The notes: generated by a model from the sequence alone, not told the origin. Shown: positions 47,337-56,645, numbered from the stretch's first letter. The stretch is 64,000 nucleotides of DNA from Flavobacterium agrisoli (GCF_016522065.1 NZ_JAEHFV010000001.1:124001-188000), one strand, 5' to 3'. A program made the numbers and translations.

Positions 47337-48269
47337 ATGGAAACTAAAATACAAGGTCTACATCATATCACTGCTATAGCTAGTGATCCCATTCGAAACT
47401 ATGAATTTTACAATGTTGTATTGGGACTACGATTCATAAAAAAAACAGTAAATTTTGATGATCCAAAATCCTATCATTTTTATTATGGAAATGAAATTGG
47501 AAATGCAGGAACAATTCTAACGTTCTTCCCCTGGGGAGATGGAATTCCACAAGGGAGAAAAGGATCCGGAATGGCAACAGAAATTGGTTTTTCAGTACCT
47601 TATGGTAGTTTGGAATTTTGGACTAAGCATTTTGAAAAACACAATGTAATATACAACAAACCCGCTAAAAAGTTCAATGAGAAATACCTAACATTTTTAG
47701 ATCCTGACGGATTAAAATTTGAACTTGTGGAAACAAAGGATAACCGAATACCTTGGAAAACGAATGAAATACCGCCAGAAATGGCAATACATGGATTTCA
47801 TTCAGTTACATTAACACTTAATAATAGTAAGGCAACCGCAGCTATATTAACTGACATATTTGGCTATGAATTAGTTGCTAACGAATCAAATCGGTTTCGC
47901 TACAGCGTAGATTCTGTTGAAAATGCAGCCATAGTTGACCTAGTAGAATTGCCAGATGAAAAAAAGGGTTTAGTTGCTAATGGAACAGTTCATCATGTGG
48001 CATTTAGAGTACAAAACGATGCGGTTTTAATGCAGTTTCATGATAAAATTAATAAACTCGGGTTAGGGATAACTCCCAAAATAGATCGAAACTATTTCCA
48101 TTCCCTTTATTTTCGGGAACCAGGAGGAGTACTTTTTGAAATAGCTACAGATAATCCTGGGTTTACAGTCGATGAACCACTTTCTGAATTAGGAAAGAAT
48201 TTAAAACTACCTCCGCAATATGAGTCCATGAGAAATGAAATTGAATCTCACTTAATCAAAATAAATTAA
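47337..48269 (+). CDS. Ring-cleaving dioxygenase, MhqO/MhqE-like (VOC superfamily)
   Basis: 310-residue protein with two vicinal-oxygen-chelate domains. The N-terminal domain has the metal His in GLHHITAIASDP and FFPWGDGIPQGRKG, and FLDPDGLKFELVE with its Glu. The second half has IHGFHSVTLTL, VHHVAFRV and YFREPGGVLFEIATD. This is the MhqO/MhqA pattern, linked in Bacillus to methylhydroquinone and catechol resistance. The mhqD-like hydrolase follows after 5 bases, the same pairing as in mhq operons. Confidence 0.9.
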   Translation: METKIQGLHHITAIASDPIRNYEFYNVVLGLRFIKKTVNFDDPKSYHFYYGNEIGNAGTILTFFPWGDGIPQGRKGSGMATEIGFSVPYGSLEFWTKHFEKHNVIYNKPAKKFNEKYLTFLDPDGLKFELVETKDNRIPWKTNEIPPEMAIHGFHSVTLTLNNSKATAAILTDIFGYELVANESNRFRYSVDSVENAAIVDLVELPDEKKGLVANGTVHHVAFRVQNDAVLMQFHDKINKLGLGITPKIDRNYFHSLYFREPGGVLFEIATDNPGFTVDEPLSELGKNLKLPPQYESMRNEIESHLIKIN

Positions 48270-48274
48270 AGCAA

Positions 48275-48913
48275 ATGGAATTTCAACCTTTAAAATACGT
48301 ATACATCGCTTCTGGTATTCCAAACGCAATCACCTTATTATTATTTCACGGAACTGGTGGAGATGAAAATGATTTGCTAGCCATTGGGAAAAATTTAGGA
48401 GAGGACTTTAATATTTTAAGTGTAAGAGGTAACGTTCTTGAACATGGAATGCCCAGATTCTTTAGGAGAATTGCAGCAGGAATTTTTGACGAAGAGGATT
48501 TAAAATTTAGAACTCATGAATTAGTTCATTTTTTGAAATCAGTTTCAAGGACTGAAAATTTTAATCTCGAAAACCTTATTGCTGTAGGATATTCAAATGG
48601 AGCCAATATAGCGGGTTCGATAGTAATGCTTTATCCAAATTTTTTATCGGGTGCCATTTTATTTAGACCAATGATGCCATACAAAAACATTCCATCTTTT
48701 AAATCTATTAAAAAGACTCCAATCTTGATCATTTCAGGAGATTTTGACACAATGGTTCCTCTTTTAGAAATCGAATTATATAAAGATGTCTTAACTACAA
48801 ATAATTTCATTGTAACATTAAACCATCTAAAAGCAGGCCATAATTTAGTTACTACTGATATCTCTCTGGCAAAAAAATGGTTAATAGAATCTTATATGAA
48901 TAGGTTTAAATAA
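48275..48913 (+). CDS. MhqD-like carboxylesterase/hydrolase
   Basis: 212-residue alpha/beta hydrolase of the phospholipase/carboxylesterase family. Signature segments are FHGTGGDENDLLAIGKNL, SVRGNVLEHGMPRFFRR, GYSNGANIA (nucleophilic Ser), SGDFDTMVP (Asp) and AGHNLVTTD (His). It matches MhqD proteins that pair with MhqO in quinone detoxification. It is the last gene of the plus-strand group; a hairpin follows at 49001. Confidence 0.9.
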   Translation: MEFQPLKYVYIASGIPNAITLLLFHGTGGDENDLLAIGKNLGEDFNILSVRGNVLEHGMPRFFRRIAAGIFDEEDLKFRTHELVHFLKSVSRTENFNLENLIAVGYSNGANIAGSIVMLYPNFLSGAILFRPMMPYKNIPSFKSIKKTPILIISGDFDTMVPLLEIELYKDVLTTNNFIVTLNHLKAGHNLVTTDISLAKKWLIESYMNRFK

Positions 48914-49000
48914 GTCAGTGACTATTTTTAATATTACTTTATAGCGCTTTACTAATTTAAGTAAAGAAAAAAAGCTAAGTTCATCGGATAAATTTTTTAT

Positions 49001-49029
49001 GAAGGTGTGAGCAAGAAACTCATGCCTTC
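49001..49029 (+). terminator. Probable terminator of the detoxification operon
   Basis: GAAGGTGTGAG (49001-49011) can pair with CTCATGCCTTC (49019-49029) along all 11 positions with two G-T wobbles around a 7-base loop. AATTTTTATT follows. It is 88 bases past the mhqD-like stop. Confidence 0.5.
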
Positions 49030-49381
49030 AATTTTTATTGAAAAAAAATAAATTTTGCTTCTTGCTAACCAAGTTAATTAGGCTTTAAAAGTTTTAAATA
49101 GGCAAGACCAACATTAACCGAAATTAAAATTGTGGATTTTTTGAAAAAGAGTCACTTAATTGAGCCAAAGATAAATATGTTTACATGATGCTGTAAACTG
49201 GCAGATTAACTTTTAAATTAGTTACATTTTTATATTTGTTCTGAAAGATGCGACAGAATCCTGAATTGAATTTTTATAATTTTTTTTAAAGTAGAGAACA
49301 TAATTAAATAGCCAACTTTTAAGCAATTTCATTAATTTGTGCTAAAGATATACCGATGATTATTTCTTATAATCGATAGCA

Positions 49382-49415
49382 AAAAATGCTCCTGAAAAAT
49401 ATCAGAAGCATTTTT
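49382..49415. terminator. Bidirectional terminator
   Basis: AAAAATGCTCCTGA (49382-49395) pairs with TCAGAAGCATTTTT (49402-49415) at 13 of 14 positions. An A-run on the left and a T-run on the right make it usable in both directions. It lies 22 bases beyond the stop of the minus-strand oxidoreductase and probably ends the efflux operon. Confidence 0.8.
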
Positions 49416-49437
49416 GTTTTTATACAATTATGATTTT

Positions 49438-50541
49438 TTATAAAACCAATTCACCTAAAGCTTCTTTACTGAAACCTACAAGTTCATTTGTTTTTCCAGC
49501 TTTAATTTTAGCAACCCAATTTGGATCGGATAAAAGCGGTCTACCAACGGCAACCAAATCAAAATCACCTCGGTCGAAACGTCTGTTTAATTCGTCTAGT
49601 GAAGTTGGTTCTGAGCTTTCGCCTGCAAATGCTCCAAAGAAATCGCCTGATAAACCAACAGAACCAACAGTAATAGTTGGAACCCCAGTTAGGATTTTAG
49701 CCCAGCCTGCAAAATTCAAATCCGATTTTTCAAATTCAGGTTCCCAGAAACGTCGTTGAGAACAATGTAAAATATCTACTCCAGCATCCACAAGAGGTGT
49801 CAGCCAAGCATCTAATTCCTGTGGATTTTTGGCCAGTTTATAATTGTAATCCGAAGGTTTGAATTGAGAAACTCTCATAATAATAGCAAAATCATTTCCG
49901 ACTTGCTTTCTGATTTCTTTAATCACTTCAATAGCAAAATGATTGCGTTCTTTTATCGTTTTTCCGCCATAAATATCCGTACGTAAATTGGTTTCAGGGT
50001 TGAAGAATTGGTCAATCAAGTAACCGTGCGCTCCGTGAATTTCGATAGTGTCAAAACCCAATCTTTTAGCATCGGCAGCTGCTTGTCCAAAAGCGATAAT
50101 CGTGTCTTCAATATCCTTTTCAGACATCGTATTTCCGTTCCTATTCCCAGGTCTATTTAAACCAGATGGTCCTTCAAACGGAACTGGCGGAACCCAGCCC
50201 GAATGATGGTTGTCCATAATGCCCATATGCCAAATTTGTGGTCCCATTTTTCCTCCAGCAGCGTGAACTTCATTGATTACTTTTTGCCATCCGTTTAAAG
50301 CTTCATTACCATAAAAATGAGGAACATTTGCATCGTTAGAAGCAGAAGCTCTGTTGATAACTGTTCCTTCAGATAATATTAATCCTACTTCACCTTCCGC
50401 TCTTTTTTGATAGTAAGAAGCTACGGTGTCGGTTGGAATTCCGTTTGGTGAAAACGAGCGCGTCATTGGCGCCATTACAATTCTATTTTTAAGATTTAAC
50501 GACTTTAAGCTAAAAGGCGTAAATAAGTTACTTGTATCCAT
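49438..50541 (-). CDS. Old Yellow Enzyme family NADH:flavin oxidoreductase / alkene reductase
   Basis: 367-residue FMN enzyme that reduces activated C=C bonds (enones, quinones, nitro-esters) with NAD(P)H. TIM-barrel motifs are LKNRIVMAPMTRSF at the start, QIWHMG, the barrel strand DTIEIHGAHGYLIDQFFNP, and the C-terminal FMN-phosphate motif DLVAVGRPLLSDPNW. There is no signal peptide, so it is cytoplasmic. It lies 65 bases after the outer-membrane channel gene on the same strand with no terminator between, so it is probably the last gene of the TetR-controlled efflux operon. Confidence 0.93.
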   Translation of the reverse strand: MDTSNLFTPFSLKSLNLKNRIVMAPMTRSFSPNGIPTDTVASYYQKRAEGEVGLILSEGTVINRASASNDANVPHFYGNEALNGWQKVINEVHAAGGKMGPQIWHMGIMDNHHSGWVPPVPFEGPSGLNRPGNRNGNTMSEKDIEDTIIAFGQAAADAKRLGFDTIEIHGAHGYLIDQFFNPETNLRTDIYGGKTIKERNHFAIEVIKEIRKQVGNDFAIIMRVSQFKPSDYNYKLAKNPQELDAWLTPLVDAGVDILHCSQRRFWEPEFEKSDLNFAGWAKILTGVPTITVGSVGLSGDFFGAFAGESSEPTSLDELNRRFDRGDFDLVAVGRPLLSDPNWVAKIKAGKTNELVGFSKEALGELVL

Positions 50542-50606
50542 AAACTATTTATGATTTTTGATTATTATTTTTAGTACTGTAAATATAAGAATATCAACTG
50601 TATATG

Positions 50607-52025
50607 TTATCTCCACCCTCCGCCTAATGCGCGATATAATTCGGTGTTGACAGAAAGTTGTTCTCTTTTGATGTTGGCTAATTCTAATTCGCTTTGCAAT
50701 AAACTGGCTTGAGCGGCTAAAACTTCCAAATATTCCGCCATTCCGTTTTGGAATAGCATTTTCGAATTTTTAATAGCCAATTGCAGGGTTTTTACACGTT
50801 CTTGTAAAAAAGATTCTTGTTGTTGTAGTTTTTCTACTTTTACCAAAGCATCTGATACTTCGCTAACTGCTACTAAAACGGATTGTCTAAAACTCAAAAC
50901 GGCTTTTTCTCTCTCGGCAACTGCAATTTTGTATTGGGTTTTCAATCTTTTATTGTTCAATAAAGGTTGTGTCAAGCCTCCTGCAACCGTTCCAAATAAG
51001 GAAGCAGGAATGTTGAACCAACTGCTGGTTTCAAAGGAATTCAATCCGCCTTGGGCTGTTATTCGTAAGGCTGGATACAAATCGGCTTTAGTAATTCCAA
51101 CATTGGCATTAGCCACTTTCAAAGCCAATTCAGCACTTTTTACATCCGGTCTTCGACTTACTAATGAAGATGGAATTCCAATAGATGCATTATTTTTAAT
51201 GGTAATTGCTGTCAAACCAATAGTCCTTTGTTTCGAATTAGGGAAAGAACCTGTCAAGACACTCAAAGCATTTTCTTGAATGGCAATATTTTGCTCCAAT
51301 AAAGGGATCAATTGTGCCGAATTCAATTTTTGCGCTTCCGATTGTTGAATGGCTAATGAGTTTACCTGTCCCGAATCGTATTTTAGTTTGATAATTTTCG
51401 TTGTACTGTCATTCAATTTCAGATTTTGTCTGGCGATTTCCAATTGAGCGTCCAACATCAAAAGATTGTAATATCCTTTAGAAACATTAGCTACAATATT
51501 GGTTTGCAGTGCTTTTTTTACTTCTGCCGATTGCAAATAACTGGCATAAGCACCTTTTTTCTGATTACGGATTTTTCCCCAAATATCAGCTTCCCACGAA
51601 AGAGAAACTCCTGCAGAATAATCGTCAATGTGTTTTTGACCCAAAGCTTGGTTAAGGTTCATTCCCGTAAAACTATTGTCAGACGGATTGCTGGTACTGG
51701 CGTTTACTAATAAATTGGCCTGCGGAACATTTCCCCATTTCGATTGTGTGAATCGGTATTGGGCAATTTCGATATTTTTGGTGGCAATTTGCAAATCGTT
51801 GTTTCTAGCAACCGCGCTATCTATTAATTTAATAATATCTTTTTCGGTAAAGAAGCTTTTCCACTCTAAATCGGCAATACTTGATGTATCAGTTGGCACA
51901 GCTGCATTCCTGAAAGTATCAGGAAATGCATTGGTTGGAGTTTCAATATCTTTCGAAACCTTACAAGAAATCAATGTGCTAATCAATGTAATGACTATCA
52001 CAATTTTGCTTATATACTTTTTCAT
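50607..52025 (-). CDS. TolC/OprM-like outer membrane efflux channel (NodT family)
   Basis: 472-residue outer-membrane factor. A lipoprotein signal (IVIVITLISTLISC) with the lipidated Cys is followed by DIETPTNAFPDTFRN and the paired long helices and strands of two outer-membrane-efflux repeats (NNDLQIATKNIEIAQYRF; SRRPDVKSAELALKVANANV; ALGGGWR at the C-terminus). It completes the tripartite pump with the adaptor at 55327 and the RND protein at 52153. Its start is only 9 bases after the stop of the small membrane ORF. Confidence 0.93.
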   Translation of the reverse strand: MKKYISKIVIVITLISTLISCKVSKDIETPTNAFPDTFRNAAVPTDTSSIADLEWKSFFTEKDIIKLIDSAVARNNDLQIATKNIEIAQYRFTQSKWGNVPQANLLVNASTSNPSDNSFTGMNLNQALGQKHIDDYSAGVSLSWEADIWGKIRNQKKGAYASYLQSAEVKKALQTNIVANVSKGYYNLLMLDAQLEIARQNLKLNDSTTKIIKLKYDSGQVNSLAIQQSEAQKLNSAQLIPLLEQNIAIQENALSVLTGSFPNSKQRTIGLTAITIKNNASIGIPSSLVSRRPDVKSAELALKVANANVGITKADLYPALRITAQGGLNSFETSSWFNIPASLFGTVAGGLTQPLLNNKRLKTQYKIAVAEREKAVLSFRQSVLVAVSEVSDALVKVEKLQQQESFLQERVKTLQLAIKNSKMLFQNGMAEYLEVLAAQASLLQSELELANIKREQLSVNTELYRALGGGWR

Positions 52026-52034
52026 TTTTTCATT

Positions 52035-52148
52035 TTATTTTTCTGAACAGAAATCATCATTATTTTCAAGATCTTTCCAAACTTGATAGGATAAGTATCC
52101 AATGCTAATGAGGATTCCCACTAGAATTAAGGTGATGTAATTTTCCAT
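52035..52148 (-). CDS. 37-residue single-helix membrane protein in RND efflux operon
   Basis: A small ORF in the 127-base gap between the RND pump stop (52153) and the channel start (52025). ATG is at 52148, 4 bases after the pump stop, and TAA ends at 52035, 9 bases before the channel ATG. The peptide begins MENYITLILVGILISIGY, continues LSYQVWKDLENNDDF and ends CSEK: one hydrophobic helix (about residues 5-21) with an acidic tail. The tight spacing on both sides suggests real translation. It resembles AcrZ, the small helix that binds E. coli AcrB, only in size, topology and context; I see no sequence relation. It could also be a spacer ORF without function. Confidence 0.6.
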   Translation of the reverse strand: MENYITLILVGILISIGYLSYQVWKDLENNDDFCSEK

Positions 52149-52152
52149 AGTA

Positions 52153-55100
52153 TTATTTTTTTTCTTCGTTATGAATTACAGCTATTGGCTTACCTGAAAT
52201 TTTTTCTTGTAAATGTTGGAATATGATGAATAAGACAGGGATAATCATTATTCCTAAAATAACTCCTGAAATCATTCCACCAGCAGCTCCAATACTAATG
52301 GAATGGTTTCCTTGAGCCGATGGTCCCGTGGCACTCATCATCGGAATTAATCCAACGACAAAAGCCAGTGACGTCATAATAATTGGTCGTAAACGCAGTT
52401 TGGCAGCATCGATTGAAGCTTTAACCAATGCCTGACCAGATTTTCTTTTTTGAACGGCAAATTCCACAATCAGAATCGCATTTTTGGCGAGCAGTCCAAT
52501 AAGCATTACCAGTGCGACTTGTACGTAAATGTTGTTTTCGATTCCAGTTAAACCAATGGCTATAAATACGCCAAATATTCCGGCTGGGATAGACAAGATT
52601 ACTGCCAAGGGCAAAATGTAACTTTCGTATTGTGCTGATAGTAAGAAATAAATGAATATCAAACACAGTAAGAAAATCGTTACTGATTGTCCTCCAGATG
52701 AAATTTCCTCTCTAGTTTGTCCTGAAAATTCATAAGCATACCCTGTAGGTAATTGTTGTGCCGCTACTTCTTCAATGGCTTTGATAGCGTCACCTGAACT
52801 AAATCCTGGAGCAGGTATGGCATTTATAGCAATAGAGTTAAATAAATTGTATCTCGAAGCGGTTTCTGAACCATAAATACGAGTCAGTTTTACCAAAGTA
52901 TTTATAGGAACCATTTCGCCATTTTTGTTTTTTACAAATACACGGTCAATAGATGAAGGATCGGCTCTGTCCTCAATATCGGCTTGAACAACCACACGAT
53001 AATATTTACCAAATCGGTTAAAGTCAGATGCTTGTGCGCTACCAAAATACGCCTGCATTGTTTGCAGAATGTCTTTTACTTTTACACCCAATTGATCGGC
53101 TTTGGCATCATTAATATCTAATTGCAATTGCGGATAATCGGCCTTGAAACTGGTAAAAGCAACTGCAATTTCAGGACGTTTCATCAATTCGCCAATGAAG
53201 TTTTGAGAAATACCACTGAATTTATCCAGTTTGCCACCCGTTTTGTCTTGTAATACCAAATCCAAAGCTTCAACATTACTAAAACCAGGAACGGTTGGGA
53301 AACTAAATACGAAGAAACTACCTTCGGAAATAGCGCCTAATTTTCCTTGAACATCGGCCATTATTTCATTGATATCTTTCATTTCACCACGCTCTTCATT
53401 TGGTTTCAGCAATACAAAAACAACTGCCGAAGATGGGCTTGTAGAATTCGTCAATAAGTTAAAACCTGAAATCGCAGTTACATCTCTTGAAGCTGGTAAT
53501 TTGCTCAAGACATTTTCAGCTTCGGTCATTACTTTTTGAGTTCCGTCCAATGATGTTCCAGAAGGCGTGTTTACTGCAATGGCGATAAAACCTTGATCTT
53601 CTGTTGGGATAAATCCTGCTGGAGTGGTTTTTACCATTACAATTGTAGCAATAGTTATCAAAGCCAATCCGCCTAAACTAACCCATTTGTTACGTATTAA
53701 GAATTTCAATCCGCCTACATAACGGTTGGTTAAATTTTCAAAACTATTATTGAATCCAGTAAAGAATTTCTCTTTAAATCCTCTTTTCTCATAAGGTTTG
53801 TCGCCATCAGCTGCGTGATTGTCTTTTAAGAATAAAGCGGCTAGGGCAGGGCTTAATGTCAAAGCATTAACGGCAGAAATTACAATTGCAATCGCCATCG
53901 TAAAAGCAAACTGACGATAGAAAACTCCTGTAGAACCTTCCATAAAACCAACAGGTAAGAATACCGCAGCCATTACCAGTGTAATCGAAATAATTGCACC
54001 CGTAATTTCGTGCATCGCTTCGTGTGTAGCTACTTTTGGAGACAAATGTTTGTGTTCCATTTTGGCGTGTACGGCTTCGACGACGACAATCGCATCATCG
54101 ACCACAATTCCAATTGCCAGAATTAAGGCAAATAATGTCAATAAGTTAATTGAGAATCCGAATACTTGCATAAAAAAGAACGTTCCTAAAATCGCTACCG
54201 GAACGGCAATCGCCGGAATTAATGTGGATCTAAAATCTTGAAGAAAGATAAATACAACAATAAATACCAAGATAAAAGCTTCCAATAAAGTATGTTTTAC
54301 CTGATCGATCGATTGGTCTAACGATACTTTTGTGCTATAAAAAATATTTTTTTTGATACCTGCAGGAAAACTTTTAGCTTGTTTTTCCATTAATTCATTA
54401 ATGGCAATTTGGATATCATTTGAATTGGAACCCGCCAATTGAATCACACCAATTACTATTCCTTTTTTACCATTCAAACGCGTTAAACTATTGTAAGAAT
54501 AAGCACCCAATTCAACTCGCGCCACATCTTTTAAGCGAAGAATAGAACCGTCAGCATTAGAACGAATAGCAATATTTTGATAATCTTCGGGTTTGGTTAA
54601 TTTTCCTTTGTATTTGATTACATATTCAAAAACTTCTTTGCTTCGTTCACCAAATTTCCCCGGAGCAGCTTCTAAACTTTTATCTTGGATGGCCGCCATA
54701 ACTTCGTTTGGCGTTACATTATGCGTAGCCATTTGCGTTGGATTCAACCAAACACGCATCGAATAATCTTTTGTTCCGCCAAAAATAGCAGCAGAACCAA
54801 CTCCTGGAATACGTTTGATCTCCGGAATAATATTAATCTGAGCATAATTAGCCACAAAAGTCTGGTCGTATTTCGATTCTTCATCGGTATACATACCAAT
54901 TGCCATAATGAAACTGTTTTGTTGTTTTGCAGTGGTTACACCTTGCTGAACTACTTCAGCAGGCAAGTGGCTGGTAGCTTGTGCCACCCTGTTTTGAACG
55001 TTCACCGCAGCCTGATCGGCATCCGTTCCTAGTTTAAAGAAAACAGTAATCGCTAAAGTACCATCATTACTTGCGGTAGAACTCATATAAGTCATATTCT

Positions 55101-55317
55101 CCACACCGTTTATGGATTCCTCCAAAGAAGGAGCAACAGAACGTAAAACGGTTTCTGCGTTAGCTCCAGGATAAACTGCCGTTACCAAAACTGATGGAGG
55201 CGCAATGTCTGGAAACTGTTGTAAAGGCAATTTGCTAAGTCCAAGTACACCTAATATCACCAATAAAATGGAGATTACGGTTGCCAGTACAGGTCTTTGT
55301 ATAAATATTTTGAACAT
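52153..55317 (-). CDS. RND multidrug efflux permease (HAE-1 family, AcrB-like)
   Basis: 1054-residue proton-driven pump with 12 helices and two large periplasmic loops. The N-terminus MFKIFIQRPVLATVISILLV is classic. Helix 4 carries the proton-relay acidic pair in GIVVDDAIVVVEAV; the second half has GFIPTEDQGFIAI and the helix-10 to -12 region LMIGLLAKNAILIVEFA with the conserved Lys. It exports hydrophobic drugs, dyes or toxic metabolites. The adaptor gene lies 9 bases upstream and the small ORF 4 bases downstream. Confidence 0.96.
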   Translation of the reverse strand: MFKIFIQRPVLATVISILLVILGVLGLSKLPLQQFPDIAPPSVLVTAVYPGANAETVLRSVAPSLEESINGVENMTYMSSTASNDGTLAITVFFKLGTDADQAAVNVQNRVAQATSHLPAEVVQQGVTTAKQQNSFIMAIGMYTDEESKYDQTFVANYAQINIIPEIKRIPGVGSAAIFGGTKDYSMRVWLNPTQMATHNVTPNEVMAAIQDKSLEAAPGKFGERSKEVFEYVIKYKGKLTKPEDYQNIAIRSNADGSILRLKDVARVELGAYSYNSLTRLNGKKGIVIGVIQLAGSNSNDIQIAINELMEKQAKSFPAGIKKNIFYSTKVSLDQSIDQVKHTLLEAFILVFIVVFIFLQDFRSTLIPAIAVPVAILGTFFFMQVFGFSINLLTLFALILAIGIVVDDAIVVVEAVHAKMEHKHLSPKVATHEAMHEITGAIISITLVMAAVFLPVGFMEGSTGVFYRQFAFTMAIAIVISAVNALTLSPALAALFLKDNHAADGDKPYEKRGFKEKFFTGFNNSFENLTNRYVGGLKFLIRNKWVSLGGLALITIATIVMVKTTPAGFIPTEDQGFIAIAVNTPSGTSLDGTQKVMTEAENVLSKLPASRDVTAISGFNLLTNSTSPSSAVVFVLLKPNEERGEMKDINEIMADVQGKLGAISEGSFFVFSFPTVPGFSNVEALDLVLQDKTGGKLDKFSGISQNFIGELMKRPEIAVAFTSFKADYPQLQLDINDAKADQLGVKVKDILQTMQAYFGSAQASDFNRFGKYYRVVVQADIEDRADPSSIDRVFVKNKNGEMVPINTLVKLTRIYGSETASRYNLFNSIAINAIPAPGFSSGDAIKAIEEVAAQQLPTGYAYEFSGQTREEISSGGQSVTIFLLCLIFIYFLLSAQYESYILPLAVILSIPAGIFGVFIAIGLTGIENNIYVQVALVMLIGLLAKNAILIVEFAVQKRKSGQALVKASIDAAKLRLRPIIMTSLAFVVGLIPMMSATGPSAQGNHSISIGAAGGMISGVILGIMIIPVLFIIFQHLQEKISGKPIAVIHNEEKK

Positions 55318-55326
55318 TTGTAAAAA

Positions 55327-56469
55327 TTATTTTTTGTTAATGATTTCTGCTACTGCAGGTTTTGCTTTTTCAGGTTGAATTTTTTGACCTTCTTGAAGTT
55401 TGTCAATTCCACTCAATACAATTTGATCACCAGGTTGTACACCATCTTTGATAAGGTAATTAGTTCCACTTTTACCAATAATATTGATAGGTGTTTTGGT
55501 GACTTTATTGTCTTTGCTTACCGTGAAAACAAACACTTTATCTTGCATTTCAACAGTTGCCGATTGCGGAATTAAAATGGCATCGTCGTGTTGAATACCT
55601 AAGTGAATTTTTCCTGTGTTTCCTGAGCGAAGTGTTCCATTTTTGTTAGGAAAAGTGGCTCTTAAAGTAATTGCACCTGTAGTTTTATCGAATTGACCAT
55701 CAATCATATCAATTTTTCCAAGATGCGTATACGGAGTGTTATCGGCAAGGATTAAAGAAACTGCTGGTAAGTTTTTAATTTTATCTCCAAGAGTGCTTCC
55801 TGCGTATTGGGCTTTGAAGTTGATAAAATCTGTTTCACTTAAAGAAAAATAGGCAAAAACTTCATGTACATCCGAAAGATTAGTTAAGGGTTCGATATCA
55901 GAAGCCGAAACTAAACTACCTTGTTTTTTAGGTAATCTACCAATGTAGCCGCTCACAGGTGCTTTTACAGTAGTATATTCTAAATTAATTCTTGCCGAAG
56001 CTACCATTGCTTTGGTTTGTTCGATATTTGCAGCAGCAATTTTTTGAGAAGCTTTAGCTGTTTTTAATTGATAATCAGAAACCACTTTGTTTTGTACTAA
56101 AGGAGTTAATTTGTCAATTTCCAATTGAGCGTTGATAAAAGCTGCTTCGGCTGCGTGAAGATTCGCTAAGGCATTGTTTAATTGCTCACGAAATGGACGC
56201 TCGTTAATTTTAAAAAGTGTTTGTCCTTTGGTAACATAAGCTCCTTCGTCAACATAGACTCTTTCGAGATTCCCACTGATTTGAGGGCGAATTTCAACAT
56301 CAACTGCTCCCTGAATCGCTGCCGGATATTCAACTTCAGTAACAGCATTGGTATTTTGAATGCTAAAAACGGGTAGGAGTGGAGCAGCTACAGCTTCTGA
56401 GGTTTGTTGTTTATCACCACAGCTTATCAACAATAGAGCTATTAGGGGTAATAGGATAACTTTTTTCAT
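55327..56469 (-). CDS. RND periplasmic adaptor (membrane fusion) lipoprotein, AcrA-like
   Basis: Adaptor of about 380 residues linking pump and channel. With ATG 56469 the protein starts MKKVILLPLIALLLISC, a perfect lipoprotein signal. The frame is open 23 codons further to 56538, but that part has no signal and overlaps TetR operator A (56512-56533), so the shorter start is chosen. Lipoyl halves are seen as VEIRPQISGNLERVYVDEGA and YTTVKAPVSGYIGRL, flanking an alpha-hairpin, followed by the beta-barrel and the membrane-proximal domain. It is the first structural gene of the operon after TetR. Confidence 0.93.
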   Translation of the reverse strand: MKKVILLPLIALLLISCGDKQQTSEAVAAPLLPVFSIQNTNAVTEVEYPAAIQGAVDVEIRPQISGNLERVYVDEGAYVTKGQTLFKINERPFREQLNNALANLHAAEAAFINAQLEIDKLTPLVQNKVVSDYQLKTAKASQKIAAANIEQTKAMVASARINLEYTTVKAPVSGYIGRLPKKQGSLVSASDIEPLTNLSDVHEVFAYFSLSETDFINFKAQYAGSTLGDKIKNLPAVSLILADNTPYTHLGKIDMIDGQFDKTTGAITLRATFPNKNGTLRSGNTGKIHLGIQHDDAILIPQSATVEMQDKVFVFTVSKDNKVTKTPINIIGKSGTNYLIKDGVQPGDQIVLSGIDKLQEGQKIQPEKAKPAVAEIINKK

Positions 56470-56511
56470 AATTGGAATTGGATTTAAATTGGGTTTTATT
56501 ATTGTATTTGT

Positions 56512-56533
56512 TTTTGGAATAATCGTTTCAGAA
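56512..56533. promoter_or_regulatory. TetR operator A
   Basis: TTTTGGAA-TAATCG-TTTCAGAA: right arm perfect, left arm with two deviations from TTCTGAAA. It is the copy nearest the adaptor gene, 43 bases upstream of its ATG. Confidence 0.7.
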
Positions 56534-56579
56534 TTCATGCTGTTTTTAATAAAAATTGATGTTAGTACTAAAGGGTTTA

Positions 56580-56601
56580 TTCTGAAATAATCGTTTCAGA
56601 A
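56580..56601. promoter_or_regulatory. TetR operator B
   Basis: Perfect 8-bp palindrome arms TTCTGAAA-TAATCG-TTTCAGAA, 68 bp from operator A and 66 bp from operator C, in the gap between tetR and the adaptor gene. Confidence 0.85.
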
Positions 56602-56645
56602 TCAATGTTGTAATTTTAAAAAGGGTATGCGTATTATATTTTATT

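Larger units (their letters stand above)
48914..49437. other. Gene-free convergent gap with two terminators
   Basis: This 524-bp AT-rich stretch lies between convergent operons. It holds the hairpins at 49001-49029 and 49382-49415 (separate entries). I see no ORF with coding character, no repeat shared with R1-R3 and no RNA gene. Confidence 0.6.

Noticed and set aside
48914-49437. Possible small RNA or ORF in the convergent gap
   Set aside because: Only the two terminator-like hairpins stand out; no promoter element or coding bias was seen.
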